From assembly GCA_023807065.1 (NCBI GenBank), contig JAJJLU010000957.1, forward strand, positions 1 to 13,231: a stretch of DNA of 13,231 nt, given 5' to 3'. The translations under genes and the position numbers were made by a program. The notes beneath the pieces were generated by a model that made no database searches, was not told where the DNA came from, and saw nothing but the letters and a program-made list of their open reading frames with translations. Origin of the DNA: Isotricha intestinalis (lineage: Eukaryota > Ciliophora > Litostomatea > Vestibuliferida > Isotrichidae). How positions within the stretch are numbered: position 1 is the first letter of the stretch; every line of letters starts with the position of its first letter. This document shows positions 1-8,083 of this stretch, one piece after another.

Positions 1-88
1 ACGCATTAAAGCTGTTTTAAAACTCTAGAAAATGATTGCTGTTCTTCAAAACAATAAATAATTGATAAATAATATTAATAAACTAATA

Positions 89-619
89 ATGAAAAAGCTT
101 TTCTCCTTTTTATTCTTTTCTCTTTTAATATCAAATATTTTATGTAATGAACCAGAACAGACATCAGAACAAACACCAGAACAAACACCAGAAGAAACAC
201 CAGAACAAACACCAGAAGAAACACCAGAAGAAACACCAGAACAAACACCAGAACAAACACCAGAAGAAATAACAGAAGCAGAAGCAAATGCATATGGAGG
301 AGCATGTACTACTGATCCTGATACTTGTGAAGATACATCAACTCAAGTATGTTCAAATAATAAATGTGTATGTAAAAGTGGATATGCCGAAAATTCTAAA
401 AAAGATGGATGTGTTGAAATAGTAGGTTATGGAAAAGATTGTACAAATAAAGCTTGTGCTGCCTCTCAAACTTGTGATTCTAATAATAAATGTGTTTGTG
501 CTACTGGTTATAAAGAAAATTCTGATAAAAGTGGTTGTGAAAAAGATAATTCTTCTGACTCTTATTCTCCTTTCATTAAAAATTCTTTAATGATTTTACT
601 TGGAATCACAGTTTTTTAA
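89..619 (+). CDS. Secreted, probably GPI-anchored protein with TPEQ/TPEE repeats and two Cys-rich modules
   Basis: 176 residues. I start at the ATG at 89; the frame is open a little further upstream but only offers TTG, and the ATG directly precedes a good signal peptide (MKKLFSFLFFSLLISNILC, cut near residue 19-20). Residues 21-60 are tandem TPEQ/TPEE tetrapeptides, an acidic stalk-like spacer. Two similar Cys modules follow, with Cys at 73, 80, 88, 93, 95, 108 and at 118, 123, 129, 135, 137, 150. Both contain NNKCVC followed by a GY and a final GC, resembling EGF/EB-type modules. The C-terminus has a Ser/Asp-rich stretch (155-159) and a short hydrophobic tail ending in ITVF, as expected of a GPI-attachment signal. 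Likely an extracellular surface protein; ligand unknown. Stop TAA at 617-619. Part of the gene is repeated in inverted orientation just downstream (661-771). The gene call is firm; the GPI anchor is inferred. Confidence 0.85.
   Translation: MKKLFSFLFFSLLISNILCNEPEQTSEQTPEQTPEETPEQTPEETPEETPEQTPEQTPEEITEAEANAYGGACTTDPDTCEDTSTQVCSNNKCVCKSGYAENSKKDGCVEIVGYGKDCTNKACAASQTCDSNNKCVCATGYKENSDKSGCEKDNSSDSYSPFIKNSLMILLGITVF
161..268 (+). repeat. Tandem 12-bp coding repeat (TPEQ/TPEE)
   Basis: Nine head-to-tail copies of a 12-base unit, ACACCAGAACAA or ACACCAGAAGAA. The first copy is ACATCAGAACAA, and a degenerate tenth (ATAACAGAAGCA) follows at 269. Copies differ almost only at one base, CAA versus GAA, so the fourth residue alternates irregularly between Gln and Glu: Q Q E Q E E Q Q E. 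The unit length keeps frame, so copy-number change would alter stalk length without breaking the gene. Confidence 0.95.
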
Positions 620-660
620 ATTATTATTAACTAATTTATACATTTAAATTTTTTATAAAA

Positions 661-771
661 ACATTTATTATTAGAATCACAAGTTTGAGAAATATCATAA
701 GCTTTACAATCTTTTCCATTACCTACTATTTCAACATATCCACTTTTACATACACATTTATTATTTGAACA
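661..771 (-). pseudogene. Inverted, internally deleted copy of part of the 89-619 gene
   Basis: The minus strand here repeats bases 350-493 of the upstream gene almost exactly, but is 33 bases shorter. One 27-base in-frame block (nine codons after GGATAT, covering ENSKKDGC) and six further bases (ACAAAT) are missing, and a few bases differ around the lost Cys of module 2. The translation keeps CSNNKCVCKSGY and SQTCDSNNKC in a frame that runs from an ATG at 825 to a stop at 631. It has no signal peptide, no repeat stalk and no anchor. I read it as a duplicated fragment, not a working gene. The two arms are separated by about 167 bases (494-660) and form a large inverted repeat. Confidence 0.85.
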
Positions 772-838
772 GAAATATATATAATTAAATAAAAATTCTT
801 TTAATAAAGTACAAATGATTATCATTTTTTTATATTTA

Positions 839-1018
839 TCAAAAAAGATGTGTATGTTTTTATTTAATTACTTTTTCAAATACTTTTATTTTTATTTTTT
901 GATAAGATATTTTTAGTTGGGGTATTGGTATTGGCATTAGCCCTGGACTAAAATATTATTGACATATTTATTGAATAAAACATAAATCTTTTTCCTGATT
1001 ATTTATTTCAAAATCCAT
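839..1018 (-). pseudogene. Possible broken short coding sequence
   Basis: From an ATG at 1016-1018 (minus) the first 16 codons are strongly coding-like and acidic (MDFEINNQEKDLCFIQ). The frame then meets TAA, continues with ICQ, a second TAA, and goes on with YFSPGLMPIPIPQLKI, which is unusually G+C rich for this window. It runs to a third TAA and finally TGA at 839-841. No frameshift is needed. I recognise no family. Either a decayed gene, a short real ORF followed by chance openness, or chance. The same bases on the plus strand (916-945) read as TTGG-rich and loosely resemble the telomere repeat. Confidence 0.3.
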
Positions 1019-1398
1019 TTATTTTTTTTAATTATTTAAATAAAAAATTTTTTCATTATCAATAAAAATTAGAATTAGTTCTTATTTTTTTTTACTTAAT
1101 TTTTTTATTTTTTTGAGTAAAATATGATTTTATCTTCAATTATTTAGATTTATATAATTTAAAAATTTGAAAAAGATTTTTTTCAATTATTCAATTAATA
1201 TTATTTTAAATTACAATAATAATAACTGCTACAGTAATTATTAAATATTATTTAATTAAAGAGGTTTTAAAGTATAAAATTTGGGTTATAAAAAAAATAT
1301 TAAAACAAACCAAAAAAATTAGTCTTTACATTATCCAGAGAATGAAAAAAATATTCATCATTAATTTTGAAAAAAGATAATAAATATTTTTCTCAATA
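1019..1398. other. A+T-rich spacer upstream of the CaaX-type gene
   Basis: Poly-T and poly-A runs and short AT blocks; I see no convincing frame on either strand. It should contain the promoter of the gene at 1399. A string TAAAACAAACCAAAAAAATTA (from about 1300) has a partial likeness at about 3702 (TAAAACAAACCCAAAGAATTA). The two are too A-rich to call a shared regulatory site. Confidence 0.4.
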
Positions 1399-1851
1399 AT
1401 GAAAAGAAAAATTATATTAAAATCAATGGCAACTTTAACTTTAAAGAATGTTTCATTCAAAATTGAGCCTAATTTATCAGAAAATATATCTCAAGAAAAA
1501 AGATTATCAATCCAAGAACCAGAAAAAGAAAAAAGAAGAAATTCAAAAGTAACTTTGAATTCATTGGATGTGAGTACTAAAAATTCGATAAATAAATATA
1601 GAAGATCAAGACCTTCAATTTTTTTTTCTGATATAAAATTAAAAAATAATTATTCAAATTGTAGATTAGATGCTTATGGAAATAAAATTTCCAAGGATTC
1701 TAAAAATTATCAAGTTACTTTTATTGATCAGGTTTCTCCTGAAAAAATTGCTGAAGTAGTTTTAATAGAAAGTTCTTATTCACTTGAAAAAAAAGAAAAA
1801 GAGAAAAAAGATGAGAGTTTTTGTTTGTGTAGTAGTTGCTTTGTCTTTTGA
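1399..1851 (+). CDS. Small basic protein with C-terminal CaaX-like motif (CFVF)
   Basis: 150 residues, starting at the ATG at 1399; an alternative start is Met10 (1426). Residues 33-75 are rich in Lys/Arg/Ser/Glu. The most structured part is residues 89-125, with the pattern RLDAYGN, NYQVTFIDQV, and IAEVVLIESS. I believe this resembles a small uncharacterised family in ciliates and other protists, but I cannot name it. After a charged KEKEKK stretch the protein ends SFCLCSSCFVF. The last four residues fit a CaaX box with Phe at the end, a type favoured by geranylgeranyltransferase I. Cys142 and Cys144 could be palmitoylated. It is therefore probably a lipid-anchored cytosolic-face membrane protein (inference). 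The stop is TGA at 1849-1851, unlike the TAA of its neighbours. If TGA were read through, eight more codons would hide the CaaX box, so the motif itself argues that TGA ends this gene. Confidence 0.75.
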   Translation: MKRKIILKSMATLTLKNVSFKIEPNLSENISQEKRLSIQEPEKEKRRNSKVTLNSLDVSTKNSINKYRRSRPSIFFSDIKLKNNYSNCRLDAYGNKISKDSKNYQVTFIDQVSPEKIAEVVLIESSYSLEKKEKEKKDESFCLCSSCFVF

Positions 1852-2174
1852 AAAGTGTTTACTAAAATAAAATAATATTATTATAAAGTATTATTTGATT
1901 TAATTAATTTTATTTTTAATATTAATGATGAGAAATTATAAATTTAATTATTTAACAAGATATATATTAAAAATTTAAAATTCACTTATAATTTTTAATT
2001 ATCATTTTAATTAAATAAGAATATAATCAAGGAAACTTTAAATAATTTTGGGAAAATAATATATAAGGAAAAAAAGCGTATTATTTATTATATTACAAGT
2101 TTGAATCAAATCATTTTTTGGCTCTTAATTAAATTTATATATTTATATTAATGTACATTTAAGAATTGATTTTT
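1852..2174. other. A+T-rich spacer, no feature seen
   Basis: 3' flank of the CaaX-type gene and downstream flank of the broken sequence at 2175-2929. Short AT words and frequent stops in all frames; no structured repeat or RNA gene noticed. Confidence 0.4.
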
Positions 2175-2929
2175 TTATATGAATTCACTTAAAAATTGAG
2201 TATTATTATTTTCAGAATCATCAGATGATAAATTTTTTTCTTCTTTTTGATTATTATTATTATTTTCTAATTGTTCCTTTTAGTTTTAATTATTGAAATA
2301 CCAATAGATTTTATTATTAGATTAGGATGAAAAGAAAAATATTTTTACTTTTATTCTTATTTAAATTATGACTTAGTTCTTTTGATAAAAATTTCATTAA
2401 TAGAAGAAATAAAAATCATTTATTTATAAATTCCTATTATAATATATTTGATTGTTGATTCAAATAACCCTCAATTTAATGAGTGAAATATCCATCATCA
2501 TTTTTTTGAATTTCATATTTTCTTCTTCCAATTGTTTTTTACAAATAATTTTTTTTCAAGAATATGAAAAATAAAAGTAAAATACTTTTAATCTTTTTTA
2601 TATACTATCAGTTTTATTAACTTTACATTTTCATTGAATAATTTTTTCTTTACTTAAATTTAAAATATATATATATGATTAATATATTATTATTTTATCT
2701 AACAATGTTATCAATTCTTCATTATATAAAAATTCTATTTTTCATTATTATGAATAATTTTTAAACATTTTATCTTTGTGTTATAAGGAGAATTTTTTTT
2801 TGTTTGTTTGGCTGAGAGTAGTTTTCATAAATATATTATTCTTTATAAGGAAATATAATAGTCTTTTTCATTTATTTCCATAGAAGAATTATATTTTCTT
2901 TTATTAGAGTTAAGCTTAATTAATGCCAT
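2175..2929 (-). pseudogene. Probable decayed gene with several stops and frame changes
   Basis: Read on the minus strand. The 3' part is the most convincing. From 2276 to the TAA at 2175-2177 one open stretch encodes EQLENNNNNQ, QKEEKNLSSDDSENNN and SEFI, a typical acidic/Asn-rich tail. Upstream, 2520-2416 in another frame gives KYEIQKNDDGYFTH and IEGYLNQQSNIL, broken by TAA at 2478 and TAA-TAG at 2439-2434. Between them a third frame (about 2419-2278) ends with FHPNLIIKSIGISIIKTK. A hydrophobic stretch lies near 2580-2545. The 5' part, from an ATG at 2929 (MALIKLNSNKRKYNSS), is weaker: one TAA, one TGA, then a frame change near 2738. No family recognised. Calling all of it one gene is inference; 2175-2520 alone is better supported. 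Confidence 0.4.
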
Positions 2930-3344
2930 TTGTTTTTTATTGTTTTATAAAGAATTTAACACTCAAATTTATCTTTTGAATATTATTTAAGTTATATTGA
3001 TATGTAATATTGTTATTTTTTGTAATTTGAGAATTTTTTATCCTTGTTTTTTTTTAAATGTCAAATTGAGATGATTTGGCTTTATTTTGTAAAACTATTT
3101 TTTGAGTTATTTACACTTTTTTTCATTTATTTTTTTAATTAATTAATTGAATAAAAGGAAAATTTAAAGAATTAAGTTATATTTATCTTTTCTTTTTATT
3201 AAATTGATGTTTATATCTTTAAAATATAATATTAATTCAAAAATAAAAAAAGATTTTTTAAACTTAAATTCACATGAATAACCCAAAAAACAAAAATAAA
3301 AAATATTTAATAAAATGTATTACTTATAAATAAATTAACAAAAA
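2930..3344. other. A+T-rich spacer, no supported feature
   Basis: Contains TTAATTAATTAATTGA near 3136 and long T runs. One minus-strand frame lacks TGA from about 3100 down to 2703 but is crowded with TAA, and an overlapping frame looks equally plausible. I therefore do not call a gene here. Confidence 0.35.
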
Positions 3345-3560
3345 TTATTTAGGTCTTCCTATTTCTTTTTAAAGTTCATATTTTACAGAAATTTCTTCAG
3401 AACATTTATTTTTTGGAACTGAAGGTTGATTTATTCCATATCCAGAATGTTTATCACATTTCATTTCATTTTTTAAGATTTTATCAGTTTCATCTTGCTT
3501 TATAATCCTTTTTTTGCATTTTGTACATAAACATAAACCTTTTTTTAGGTTTATCCTTTT
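3345..3560 (-). pseudogene. Open stretch encoding a Cys-containing polypeptide without a start codon
   Basis: One minus-strand frame is open for 63 codons from 3560 to a TAA at 3369-3371. It then continues with KEIGRPK to a second TAA at 3345-3347. Composition is clearly coding-like: CLCTKCKKR, KQDETDKILKNEMKCDKH, GYGINQPSVPKNKC and SEEISVKYEL. The spacing C-x-C-x2-C followed later by C-x2-H and C could be a metal-binding arrangement, but I recognise no named zinc finger. There is no ATG before the first Cys; upstream the frame runs into tandem TAA at 3561-3566. It may be the last exon of a gene whose first part is spliced or lost, or a fragment of a broken gene. The strength of the composition makes it worth a homology search. 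Confidence 0.5.
3533..3554. repeat. Short perfect inverted repeat
   Basis: ATAAACCT (3533-3540) and AGGTTTAT (3547-3554) are exact complements separated by six T. It lies at the 5' edge of the Cys-containing open stretch. In such A+T-rich DNA the four C/G pairs make it a little more than chance. Function unknown. Confidence 0.6.
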
Positions 3561-3628
3561 TTATTATTTTTGATATTACAATTTATTTAATTTTTTTAAA
3601 TCATTTTATTAAAAAAATATTAAATATA

Positions 3629-4135
3629 ATGGAAAATAGTTAAATAAATTTATTATATGATTTCAAACCTAATAAAATTGAATTCATGGAAATAATACTC
3701 TAAAACAAACCCAAAGAATTAAATAAAAAATTACTAAATCCGATTGTTTGTTAAGAGTTAAAATATTCATATATAAAATAATATTTTTTATCACCAATTG
3801 TAATAAAAAATTAATATCATCCTTTTAATTTTGAAAGAAAACATTTTAAAAGAAAGCGAAATAATTTATATTCCATATGAAAAAATGAAAATCCATTTAT
3901 ATATAATAAAGAAATTATTATAATTCTACTTTAAAAGCTTTATCAAATATTGTTTTAAAGTAGCAGATGATATAAATGTAAATTTTTTAGGAAAAGAAAA
4001 TGAATGTATTATAAGAGAAATTTTGAAGGAGTTTATTATAAAGTTAATAAGAAACAATTTGTTGATGAACATAATGTTTTAATTCATGGTGAAATTTTTA
4101 AATATTATTTTGGTTTAAAAAAATTATTAAAATGA
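3629..4135 (+). pseudogene. Probable decayed gene upstream of the phosphatase-like gene
   Basis: The last 43 codons (ATG at 4004 to TGA at 4133-4135) are intact and protein-like: NFEGVYYKVNKKQFVDEH, VLIHGEIFKYYFGLKKLLK. Just upstream a different frame (about 3957-4022) reads KVADDINVNFLGKENEC and would join it if one base were missing near 4022. Further upstream, in the first frame again, an ATG at 3629 leads through LLYDFKPNKIEFMEIIL, NKPKELNKKLLNPIVC and YHPFNFERKHFKRKR, interrupted by five TAA codons and then TGA. No family recognised. The 3' part is better supported than the 5' part. It ends 81 bases before the ATG of the phosphatase-like gene. Confidence 0.4.
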
Positions 4136-4216
4136 AATAATGTTTAATTTTCAAATGAAAAATTTATTATTTTTTCTTTTTAAAAAATTAATTAAAAAAT
4201 ATAAAGGGAATACAAA

Positions 4217-5665
4217 ATGAATAGAAAAAAAAACAATTTAACAAAATTTATAACAACTAAAAAAACTTCATCAACAGAAAAAGAAAGAAAATCAAATTCC
4301 CACTCTCCTCCTAAAAATAACATGAAATTTCATTACAATAAAATAAAAGAAAAAATATTATTAATAAATTTAGATGATACTTTAATTCACTGTTCTGATA
4401 ATTATTTATATCATGCTGATTTAATAATACCTCAAACAATATTAAATGAAAATAATCAAAAAGTTGAAAAATATATATATATAAACTTTAATCCAGGAGC
4501 AATTTCTTTTATTGAAGAAATATCAAATTATTTTGAAATAATAACTTTTTCTTCTTTAATTTCATTAATTGGAGAACAAATATTAAGCTCAATCGATTTA
4601 CAGAATAGAATTTATTTCAAATTATTTTTTGATAATAATGATCTCATAGAAAGAATAATGAAAGATTTAAATATTTTGGGAGATATTAAAAATATTATTT
4701 TTTTAGATAATTCAAAGCCACCAATATATAATGAAGCAAATAGAATACCAATAAAAAATTGGTATGATAGTTATAATAATTTAGAATTATATAAATTAAT
4801 TCCAATATTAAAAAATTTAAATGGTTTTTATGATGTGAAAACTGAAATATGTAAATTTGTTCAAAATAATACTTTTATTTGGGGAAAAGCAATAAGTTGG
4901 ATTCGAGAATTTTTATTAAATACTACTTATTTAAATGAAATTGATAATATTCTTAAAATGGAAAAAACGAATATTGATATTCAAATCAGTTCTCAAAGAA
5001 ATAGAGATAATAATCAATATAAATTTTGGACATGTAATACTTCTAATGATATTTATAATGAATTTAATAATTCTTTTTATTTAAATCTTTATGACAAAAC
5101 CATTAATGAAATTAATGGTGAATTTGAACATATTAATACAATAAATTATAATAATAAAAAAAAAAATAATAATGATTTTATTAAAATCACAAATGATTTT
5201 GATAAAGAATATTGCATTCATTCAATGGAAAATGAAAAAATTAATAGTCATAAAAATTGGAATAAATTTATTAATCATCCAATTGAAAAAAAAATTGAAA
5301 GAAATAATAAAAAAGATTATTTCATAAGAAGTAATTCCATGAATAAAAAAAAAATTCAAATAACTAAAAGACCTGCTTTATCAAGCTTAAAAGGAATTAT
5401 AATGAAAAAAAAAACTCATAATAAAAAATTAAATACAAGTCAAGATAATGTACTTTTTAAAATTTTAAACAAAAAAAATTTAAAAAATAATTTAAAAATT
5501 CATTTATCACAAGATAAAATTCAAAAAAATAATCCTTATCAATTTATTTCAAAGATTAAAAACAAAAATAATAAAAATTCAAATATTACTTTTAAAAAGA
5601 GAGGAAATCATATTCCTTCTCATAGTATAACTTTAAGTAATTCCATAAGCAATTCTCAATGCTAA
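4217..5665 (+). CDS. FCP1/SCP-type (NIF) HAD phosphatase-like protein, probably inactive
   Basis: 482 residues from the ATG at 4217. Residues 46-202 match the NIF/FCP1-homology domain of the HAD superfamily. Motif I is ILLINLDDTLIHC (48-59); FYEIITFSS-like motif II appears as YFEIITFSS (105-113); motif III Lys is K149 in IMKDL; motif IV is IIFLDN (160-165). In active enzymes motif I is DLDET/DLDDT, where the first Asp is the phospho-accepting nucleophile. Here it is Asn51 (codon AAT at 4367-4369), while Asp53, Ser112, Lys149 and Asp164-Asn165 are kept. An Asn nucleophile should abolish the usual Asp-phosphate chemistry, so a pseudophosphatase acting as a binding protein is likely. Residues 203-240 (FYDV..NNTFIWGKAISWI) may extend the fold. 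The remaining ~240 residues are Asn/Lys/Ser-rich, basic and probably disordered. Active relatives act on RNA polymerase II CTD or other phosphoproteins. Confidence 0.85.
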   Translation: MNRKKNNLTKFITTKKTSSTEKERKSNSHSPPKNNMKFHYNKIKEKILLINLDDTLIHCSDNYLYHADLIIPQTILNENNQKVEKYIYINFNPGAISFIEEISNYFEIITFSSLISLIGEQILSSIDLQNRIYFKLFFDNNDLIERIMKDLNILGDIKNIIFLDNSKPPIYNEANRIPIKNWYDSYNNLELYKLIPILKNLNGFYDVKTEICKFVQNNTFIWGKAISWIREFLLNTTYLNEIDNILKMEKTNIDIQISSQRNRDNNQYKFWTCNTSNDIYNEFNNSFYLNLYDKTINEINGEFEHINTINYNNKKKNNNDFIKITNDFDKEYCIHSMENEKINSHKNWNKFINHPIEKKIERNNKKDYFIRSNSMNKKKIQITKRPALSSLKGIIMKKKTHNKKLNTSQDNVLFKILNKKNLKNNLKIHLSQDKIQKNNPYQFISKIKNKNNKNSNITFKKRGNHIPSHSITLSNSISNSQC

Positions 5666-6354
5666 TATATTAACTTTTTTAGTATATATTATATTTTTAA
5701 ATGTATATAGTCTTTTTAAAATTTAAATTAATTAACTTTTTTGTTAAATAATTATAAAACTAACATTAAAAACATAAAATTAAAGTCTCTTTTTAAAATA
5801 TTTTAAAATTTCTATTCTCTATTCTCTTTAATGCTCATTAAATATATTTCCTTTTTCATTAAATTAACATATTTATTATCTTTAATCAATTATAAGATTC
5901 AATAAATTTGTTTCACCTTATCATTTAAAAATAAGTTATTTAAAAACAAACAATCTTTTTAATTTTTTTTTCATATGAATTTTTAAAAAAATTAAACTTG
6001 CCCCAAACATTATAAATAATATTTTAAAATCGAAAAAAAGTGGAATCGAAAAAAAATTTATTAAATAATATATTTTTATTTGTAAAATATGAAAATTAAT
6101 GAAATTCAAGAATAATCAAGTCAATAGTAAATATAGTAATTAAGAAATAATTTGAAAAAAAATTATGAACATTTATTTGATTTTTGTAATTTGATAATGA
6201 AATAACAAAATTCAAAAAAATTATATAATAAAAAAAAACATTGTTTTTATTTTCAATTATTTTGAAAAAATGTCACATAAAATCAGATAATATTTCTAAT
6301 TATATTTTTTAAGATTAATATAATAAATTTTTTCAGTTTTTTTGTGTAAAAAAA
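5666..6354. other. Intergenic region between convergent genes
   Basis: Holds the 3' flanks of the phosphatase-like gene (plus) and the WD40 gene (minus). TTAACTTTTTT occurs at about 5671 and again near 5731. AATCGAAAAAAA occurs twice, near 6029 and 6044. A plus-strand frame from an ATG at 6089 to TGA at 6263-6265 carries TAA or TAG six times and reads like a Gln-rich coiled coil only if those are taken as Gln. I do not call it a gene. Confidence 0.4.
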
Positions 6355-7266
6355 TTAAAAAGACCAAATTTTCATTGTTTCATCATTAGAAAAAGATAAG
6401 ATATCTTCATTATTTATTTGAATAAATCCATTAATTTCTCCATTATGTGCATTTTCAATGAATTGTATTTGTTCATAATTATCACATTTAAAAATTATAA
6501 TATTTTCATCCCCTCCAATTAAAATAATATTTTTATTATTAATTATTTCAATTCCAAAGCATTCAATTTCAATATCAATTGTAAATATAATTTCTTTGAT
6601 ATCAACTGAAATAATATATAACTTTCCATCTTTATTATTATTAATAATTATCTTATCATTATCAATTCTTTTCAAAGAATTTTTATAATTTGCCCAATAT
6701 TTTGTTAAAGATTTAATACATTTATAATTATTATTTTTTAAATTCCAAAATTTAGTTTCTTCTTCTCCTGAAGAAATTAATAAATTTTGATCTTCTAATA
6801 ATAAAAAAGAATTAACTGAATTTAAATGAGTTAAAATTGTTACACATTGATGTTTACCTTCAACTTTTTCTTCCCAAATTTTAATTGTTTTATCTTTTGA
6901 ACAAGAAATAATTTTCCCATTATTTAAATATAAAATTTTATTGATTATATCATTATGAGAATGTGATGAAGGAATAAATTCATTTAATACAAATTCATCT
7001 TTTATTTTTATCCAAGTTTTTATTCCTTTTCCATTTGAACATGTTATAAAATTATTTTCATCTTTAATACTTAAATCTTGAATTAAAGAACCATGGGCAA
7101 AGGGAATTGTTTGTAAAATGTCAAAATTTGAATTATAAATTATTATTGAACAATCAAAAGATACTGATACTAAATTTCCAGAAGGAAAAATTCCTACTGA
7201 GGAGATTATATGATTATGCACATGAATTACTTTTTTTTCTTTTAATTCTAATTTTTGCTTTTTCAA
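6355..7266 (-). CDS. WD40-repeat seven-bladed beta-propeller protein, start codon unclear
   Basis: About 303 residues, counted from a TTG at 7266, with TAA at 6355-6357. Seven WD40-like blades can be followed: HNHIISSVGIFPSGNLVSVS; AHGSLIQDLS with GIKTW; HSHNDIINKI with CSKDKTIKIW; HLNSVNSFLLL with ETKFW; a degenerate fifth; a sixth with IIIF; and HNGEINGFIQ with SNDETMKIW at the very C-terminus. The N-terminal LKEKKVI stretch can supply the closing strand, so the propeller looks complete. Such proteins are scaffolds for other proteins; the partner is unknown. The oddity is the start. The frame is open up to a TAA at 7336-7338, yet its only Met is in the last blade. An ATG at 7311-7313 lies in another frame (MEYP, then stop) and would join if one base were missing. 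So either a non-AUG start, an upstream exon, a sequence error or a recent lesion. Confidence 0.75.
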   Translation of the reverse strand: MKKQKLELKEKKVIHVHNHIISSVGIFPSGNLVSVSFDCSIIIYNSNFDILQTIPFAHGSLIQDLSIKDENNFITCSNGKGIKTWIKIKDEFVLNEFIPSSHSHNDIINKILYLNNGKIISCSKDKTIKIWEEKVEGKHQCVTILTHLNSVNSFLLLEDQNLLISSGEEETKFWNLKNNNYKCIKSLTKYWANYKNSLKRIDNDKIIINNNKDGKLYIISVDIKEIIFTIDIEIECFGIEIINNKNIILIGGDENIIIFKCDNYEQIQFIENAHNGEINGFIQINNEDILSFSNDETMKIWSF

Positions 7267-7345
7267 ATTTAATTTAATTGTTTTTTTATATATAAAAATT
7301 AAGGATATTCCATTATTTATTTTTAAAGTTTTAATTTATTATTTT

Positions 7346-7542
7346 CTACAATGATAAACAATAAATCATAATATCTTCCATTGAAGAATTTTTATCATAT
7401 CATTAAAATTAGATTCAAATTCTTCTTCATAATTGATTAAGTATTAAAATCAGTAAATTTTATTTGAAATTCTAAATTAAAATATATCTGACACATTATA
7501 ATCAAAAGAAATTTCTTTTTTATTTATCATTCTAGAATTCAT
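7346..7542 (-). pseudogene. Short broken coding sequence upstream of the WD40 gene
   Basis: From an ATG at 7540-7542 (minus) the reading goes MNSRMINKKEISFDYNVSDI. It then moves one frame for NLEFQIKFTDFNT, moves again for INYEEEFESNFNDMIK, and a third time for NSSMEDIMIYCLSL, ending in TAG at 7346-7348. The acidic, regular composition within each piece supports coding origin. Three frame changes within about 65 codons make it a pseudogene or a badly sequenced short gene. No family recognised. It ends 80 bases before the first readable codon of the WD40 ORF and could instead be remains of that gene's 5' end. Confidence 0.4.
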
Positions 7543-8083
7543 TTAAAAATGAATAAAATTATCTAATTAAAACATAAACCCAAAAATTTACGCTAAAAAT
7601 AATTTAAAAAAAATTTGATTAGTATTTTTTCTTATTAAATATTATAATTTCTCTTATTTTTTTAAATTTTCCTAATTCATCTTTTATTTATATATTAGAT
7701 GATTTCATATTCATTTATATAATTAATTAAAAAAAAATAATAAATAATTTATTTTTAATGTATTAAATATTTTTTCAAAAAAATATTAAATTTATAACAA
7801 TGATTAATGCTTATTGTCATGTTAACACTATGTTTTAAATTTTTCTTTATTTAAAAAGTTCATATTTATGAAAATTACATTTTATATTTATTTTATCATA
7901 ATTTTAACAACATCTAAGTAATTCAAAATTAAATTTTATATTATATTGATTTTGAATGAATTATAATATAACATTCTTTTTTGATTGTTTTTGTTTTTTT
8001 TTTTACGTTATTTAATTTGAAAATTAATCCTTTGAAATACATTTGTGATTGACGATTGACTAAATAATTTTTTTTCTAATTTA
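7543..8083. other. A+T-rich spacer
   Basis: Dense in homopolymer runs. The minus-strand frame that ends the broken gene at 8084 continues without TGA to about 7828 but is crowded with TAA, so I do not extend the call. No RNA gene or structured repeat seen. Confidence 0.4.

Noticed and set aside
10..57. Possible tail of an upstream gene ending DCCSSKQ, reminiscent of Rab C-termini
   Set aside because: Only 15 codons after a TAA at 7-9; CC followed by four residues is not a standard prenylation end, and nothing upstream is available.
75..305. Minus-strand ORF of Leu/Val repeats opposite the TPEQ repeat
   Set aside because: It is the reverse-strand shadow of the 12-bp repeat; the plus strand has a signal peptide and Cys modules.
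916..945. Interstitial telomere-like TTGGGGTATTGGTATTGG
   Set aside because: Only one TTGGGG and the rest diverges; the opposite strand reads as coding-like PIPIPQ, which explains the sequence at least as well.
2703..3060. Second minus-strand frame without TGA overlapping the broken sequence at 2175-2929
   Set aside because: Overlaps another plausible frame, has many TAA codons, and mainly shows how easily such frames arise here.
3957..4080. Continuation of the KVADDINVNF frame to a TAA at 4078-4080
   Set aside because: The neighbouring frame has clearer coding composition (VDEHNVLIHGEIFKYYFG) from about 4022, so the reading shifts there.
6089..6265. Plus-strand frame from ATG to TGA that reads as a Gln-rich coiled coil if TAA/TAG are Gln
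   Set aside because: Six stops in 59 codons under the code used by the intact genes; Gln-rich appearance follows automatically from the A+T-rich stops.
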